In this document: piece by piece, positions 62,343-64,000 of the stretch | Numbering within the stretch: position 1 is the first letter of the stretch | Layout: each line of letters begins with the position of its first letter | NCBI RefSeq assembly: GCF_004216775.1 | Contig: NZ_SGXF01000005.1 | Coordinates: 59,521-123,520 of the forward strand | Reading direction: 5' to 3' | Source of the DNA: Cuneatibacter caecimuris | GTDB taxonomy: Bacteria; Bacillota; Clostridia; Lachnospirales; Lachnospiraceae | DNA: 64,000 bases | Notes under the pieces: generated by a model | Database searches by the model: none | What the model saw: the letters and a program-made list of their open reading frames with translations, nothing else | Told to the model about the DNA's origin: nothing | Program-made: the position numbers and the translations under genes

Positions 62343-62414
62343 TGTCATAGGAAAGTGTTCCTATGACATGAAAACCCCTCCGGGGAGATGCGCACTGCGC
62401 GCCGGACTTTTTAT
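62343..62414. repeat. Structured repeat, array copy 3, internally deleted
   Basis: It starts like copies 1 and 2 but jumps from CACTGCGC to GCCGGACTTTTT, losing the middle hairpin and half of the terminal stem. Confidence 0.75.
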
Positions 62415-62416
62415 TT

Positions 62417-62449
62417 GCCGCATAGGAAACTGCGTTCCCTATGTAACAG
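62417..62449. repeat. Structured repeat, array copy 4, palindrome only
   Basis: CATAGGAAAC...CCTATG with a TGCGTT centre, like copy C at 52529 rather than copies 1-3. It ends after AACAG. Confidence 0.7.
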
Positions 62450-62457
62450 AAAAATGA

Positions 62458-62479
62458 CCGCAGGGATATTACCCTGCGG
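62458..62479 (+). promoter_or_regulatory. Hairpin just upstream of a ribosome site
   Basis: CCGCAGGG (62458-62465) pairs with CCCTGCGG (62472-62479) around six bases, three bases before AAAGGAG of the next gene. It may protect or modulate the mRNA start. Confidence 0.4.
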
Positions 62480-62494
62480 TGCAAAGGAGAAAAT

Positions 62495-63076
62495 ATGAGC
62501 AAACAAATCTGGAAGCCGGGAAATATGCTGTACCCTTTGCCGGCAGTGATGGTGTCCGTCGCGGACAAAGCGGGAAACAGCAACATTATTACGCTGGCCT
62601 GGGTGGGAACCGTATGCTCCGACCCGGCTATGGTCTCCATATCTGTGAGGAAGGAACGGTTTTCCCACCATATGCTGAAAGAGACCGGTGAATTTGTGAT
62701 TAATCTGACCACGGAAAAGCTGGTCAGGGCCATGGACGCCTGCGGCGTGAAGTCGGGCAGGGATACGGATAAATTTAAAGAGATGGGCCTGACTGCCGCA
62801 GCCGCGTCTACAGTAAAGGCCCCGTTAATTGCTGAAAGTCCGGTAAATATTGAATGTAAAGTGCGGCAGGTGCTGGAACTTGGAAGCCACGACATGTTTG
62901 TGGCAGAGGTGACAGCAGTACAGGCGGATGAAGCGTTTATGGATGATAAAAACCGGTTCTGCCTGGATAAAGCGGGGTTAATCGCTTATTCCCATGGAAC
63001 ATATTACAGCCTTGGAAAGGCGCTGGGCACATTTGGATACAGCGTCAGAAAGAAGAAAGGAGGAAAAGAACAATGA
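62495..63076 (+). CDS. Flavin reductase family protein
   Basis: This 193-residue FMN-binding split-barrel protein of the flavin reductase group (MLYPLPAVMVSVADKAGN, then NIITLAWVGTVCSDPAM) probably binds FMN. The partner or substrate is unknown. AAAGGAG precedes the ATG. The stop overlaps the shikimate kinase ATG by 4 bases. Confidence 0.9.
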   Translation: MSKQIWKPGNMLYPLPAVMVSVADKAGNSNIITLAWVGTVCSDPAMVSISVRKERFSHHMLKETGEFVINLTTEKLVRAMDACGVKSGRDTDKFKEMGLTAAAASTVKAPLIAESPVNIECKVRQVLELGSHDMFVAEVTAVQADEAFMDDKNRFCLDKAGLIAYSHGTYYSLGKALGTFGYSVRKKKGGKEQ

Positions 63077-63576
63077 ATCTGACCTTAGTGGGAATGCCGG
63101 CTTCCGGCAAGAGCACAGTGGGGGTTCTGCTGGCAAAGCGACTGGGCTATCAGTTCATCGACTCTGACCTTCTGATTCAGGAGCAGGAAGGCCGTTTGCT
63201 GAAAGAAATTATCGCGCAGGAAGGTTTGGAAGCCTTCATGAAAATTGAAAACCAGGTAAACTGCGGAATTGACACAGATAAAGCAGTAATCGCTCCCGGC
63301 GGCAGCGTGGTTTATTACGAGGAAGCCATGAACCATTTCAGAGAAATCGGCCATGTAGTATACCTAAAACTGAGTTTCGAAGAGTTTGAAGCCAGAATCG
63401 GAAATCCCACAGACCGGGGAGTGGTGCTGAAGCCGGGAATGACATTGCGGGATCTGTATGAAGAGAGGGTTCCCTATTATGAGAAATATGCCGATATCGT
63501 AATAGACGAAACCGGAAAAACCCCGGGCGATGTAGTGGACGAGCTGCGGGAAATGGCCGAACAGGGGAAAATATGA
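63073..63576 (+). CDS. aroK: Shikimate kinase
   Basis: This enzyme phosphorylates shikimate at O3 in the chorismate pathway. The 167-residue product has P-loop GMPASGKSTVG (about 7-17), DSDLLIQEQEG (shikimate-binding Asp), the GGS loop (APGGSVVYY) and an Arg in the lid (TDRGVVL). Length is normal. It is translationally coupled to the flavin reductase-like gene; no other aro genes are near. Confidence 0.9.
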   Translation: MNLTLVGMPASGKSTVGVLLAKRLGYQFIDSDLLIQEQEGRLLKEIIAQEGLEAFMKIENQVNCGIDTDKAVIAPGGSVVYYEEAMNHFREIGHVVYLKLSFEEFEARIGNPTDRGVVLKPGMTLRDLYEERVPYYEKYADIVIDETGKTPGDVVDELREMAEQGKI

Positions 63577-63697
63577 ATATTGTTCAAATATAAGCATACA
63601 ATACGTTTTGGCAGAAAGATGCAGAGAAACTTCTGCAAGGTGCAGCATATTCCCATTTCATGGAAGCGGATTCCATCGTCTCTCCAGGACAAAGTTA

Positions 63698-63725
63698 TTT
63701 ACAAATCTATGGGATGTGGTATAAT
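63698..63725 (+). promoter_or_regulatory. Promoter at the first unit of the tandem array
   Basis: TTTACA (63698-63703), 16 bases, TATAAT (63720-63725) with extended TGG. Later units keep the TATAAT but have different upstream sequence. Confidence 0.5.
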
Positions 63726-64000
63726 GTCGTTAGACATTATACGCGCCGAAGCGTTAGCGGAGTGCGCATTTGAGCACGAAGTGCATCATATCAGCGAAGC
63801 AGATATGGTATAATGTCGTTAGACATTATACGCGCCGAAGCGTTAGCGGAGTGCGCATTTGAGCACGGAGTGCATCATATCAGCGAAGCAGATATGGTAT
63901 AATGTCGTTAGACATTATACGCGCCGAAGCGTTAGCGGAGTGCGCATTTGAGCACGAAGTGCATCATATCAGCGAAGCAGATATGGTATAATGTCGTTAG
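63718..64000. repeat. 89-bp tandem repeat array (runs off the window)
   Basis: Units start at 63718, 63807, 63896 and 63985 (partial), an exact 89-base period. One A/G difference is seen in the second unit (GAGCACGGAGTGC). Each holds the perfect palindrome GTATAATGTC-GTTA-GACATTATAC, a GCAC-GAA-GTGC hairpin, a GCGC...GCGC stem and CATATC...GATATG across the unit joint. No protein-coding sense is evident. Confidence 0.9.

Noticed and set aside
62059..62449. Insertion sequence ends
   Set aside because: No transposase frame and no target duplications visible; better described as small structured repeats.
63580..63813. 77-codon open frame entering the tandem array
   Set aside because: No ribosome site, and it runs into non-coding repeats.
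63718..64000. CRISPR array
   Set aside because: The units are contiguous 89-base repeats with no unique spacers and no cas genes nearby.

Overview
The window looks like a chromosomal segment of an anaerobic, spore-forming Firmicute of the Lachnospiraceae type. The evidence is strong AGGAGG ribosome sites and intrinsic terminators throughout, a CotS-type spore coat gene, an ATP-type PEP carboxykinase, a YesM/YesN-type two-component pair beside sugar ABC genes, an ECF vitamin transporter, and roughly half G+C coding sequence with a few AT-rich islands. I recognised no rRNA, tRNA, transposase, integrase or CRISPR array.

Layout. 1-10500: the tail of mannonate dehydratase, a DUF885 protein, then a housekeeping run metG-TatD hydrolase-rsmA-(DUF6128-like)-tadA-YgjP-like peptidase, and a convergent pair nrdG-like/MATE. 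10501-13820: an accessory patch with a gene-poor stretch, a YoeB/RelB-type toxin-antitoxin pair, and a DNA-binding/aminoglycoside-kinase-like fusion overlapping a methyltransferase. 13974-17386: spore coat protein, flavoprotein, rhamnulose-1-phosphate aldolase. 17482-34159: a plant-polysaccharide (probably xylan-oligosaccharide) locus. It holds a sensing lipoprotein, histidine kinase and response regulator, followed by a second related solute-binding lipoprotein, two permeases, GH43, two Gfo/Idh/MocA oxidoreductases, GH39, GH2, and a convergent AraC regulator. No ABC ATPase is present, so a shared one is implied. 34344-43944: central metabolism (RpiB-like, DUF1846, pckA, malQ, fabV, alcohol dehydrogenase, DegV). 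43982-47135: a kinase-like protein and a MarR-led operon. 47377-50021: an AT-rich defence-like island with an AAA ATPase, a RloB-family partner and an unknown protein with a HEPN-like motif. 50163-52070: HD-GYP response regulator and Hpt protein.

52139-58939 is the most striking region. A strong promoter and a cobalamin riboswitch precede an operon encoding a small HNH-repeat-like protein, a sortase-anchored DUF4430 plus beta-propeller protein, a DUF4430 lipoprotein, and complete ECF transporter T, A-A and S components. I read this as a Gram-positive surface capture and import system for vitamin B12, with transcobalamin-like domains on the outside. The rest holds a ROK glucokinase, an ABC exporter, a small membrane protein, a flavin reductase-like protein and shikimate kinase.

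Two repeat systems stand out. The first is a family of structured elements with a CATAGGAA...TTCCTATG core. Members sit immediately downstream of the T-tracts of intrinsic terminators at four places (39016, 47269, 52529, 62084), with compensatory arm changes, and at 62084-62449 they are stacked one after another. The second is an 89-bp tandem array (63718 to the window end) in which every unit carries a TATAAT inside a perfect palindrome.
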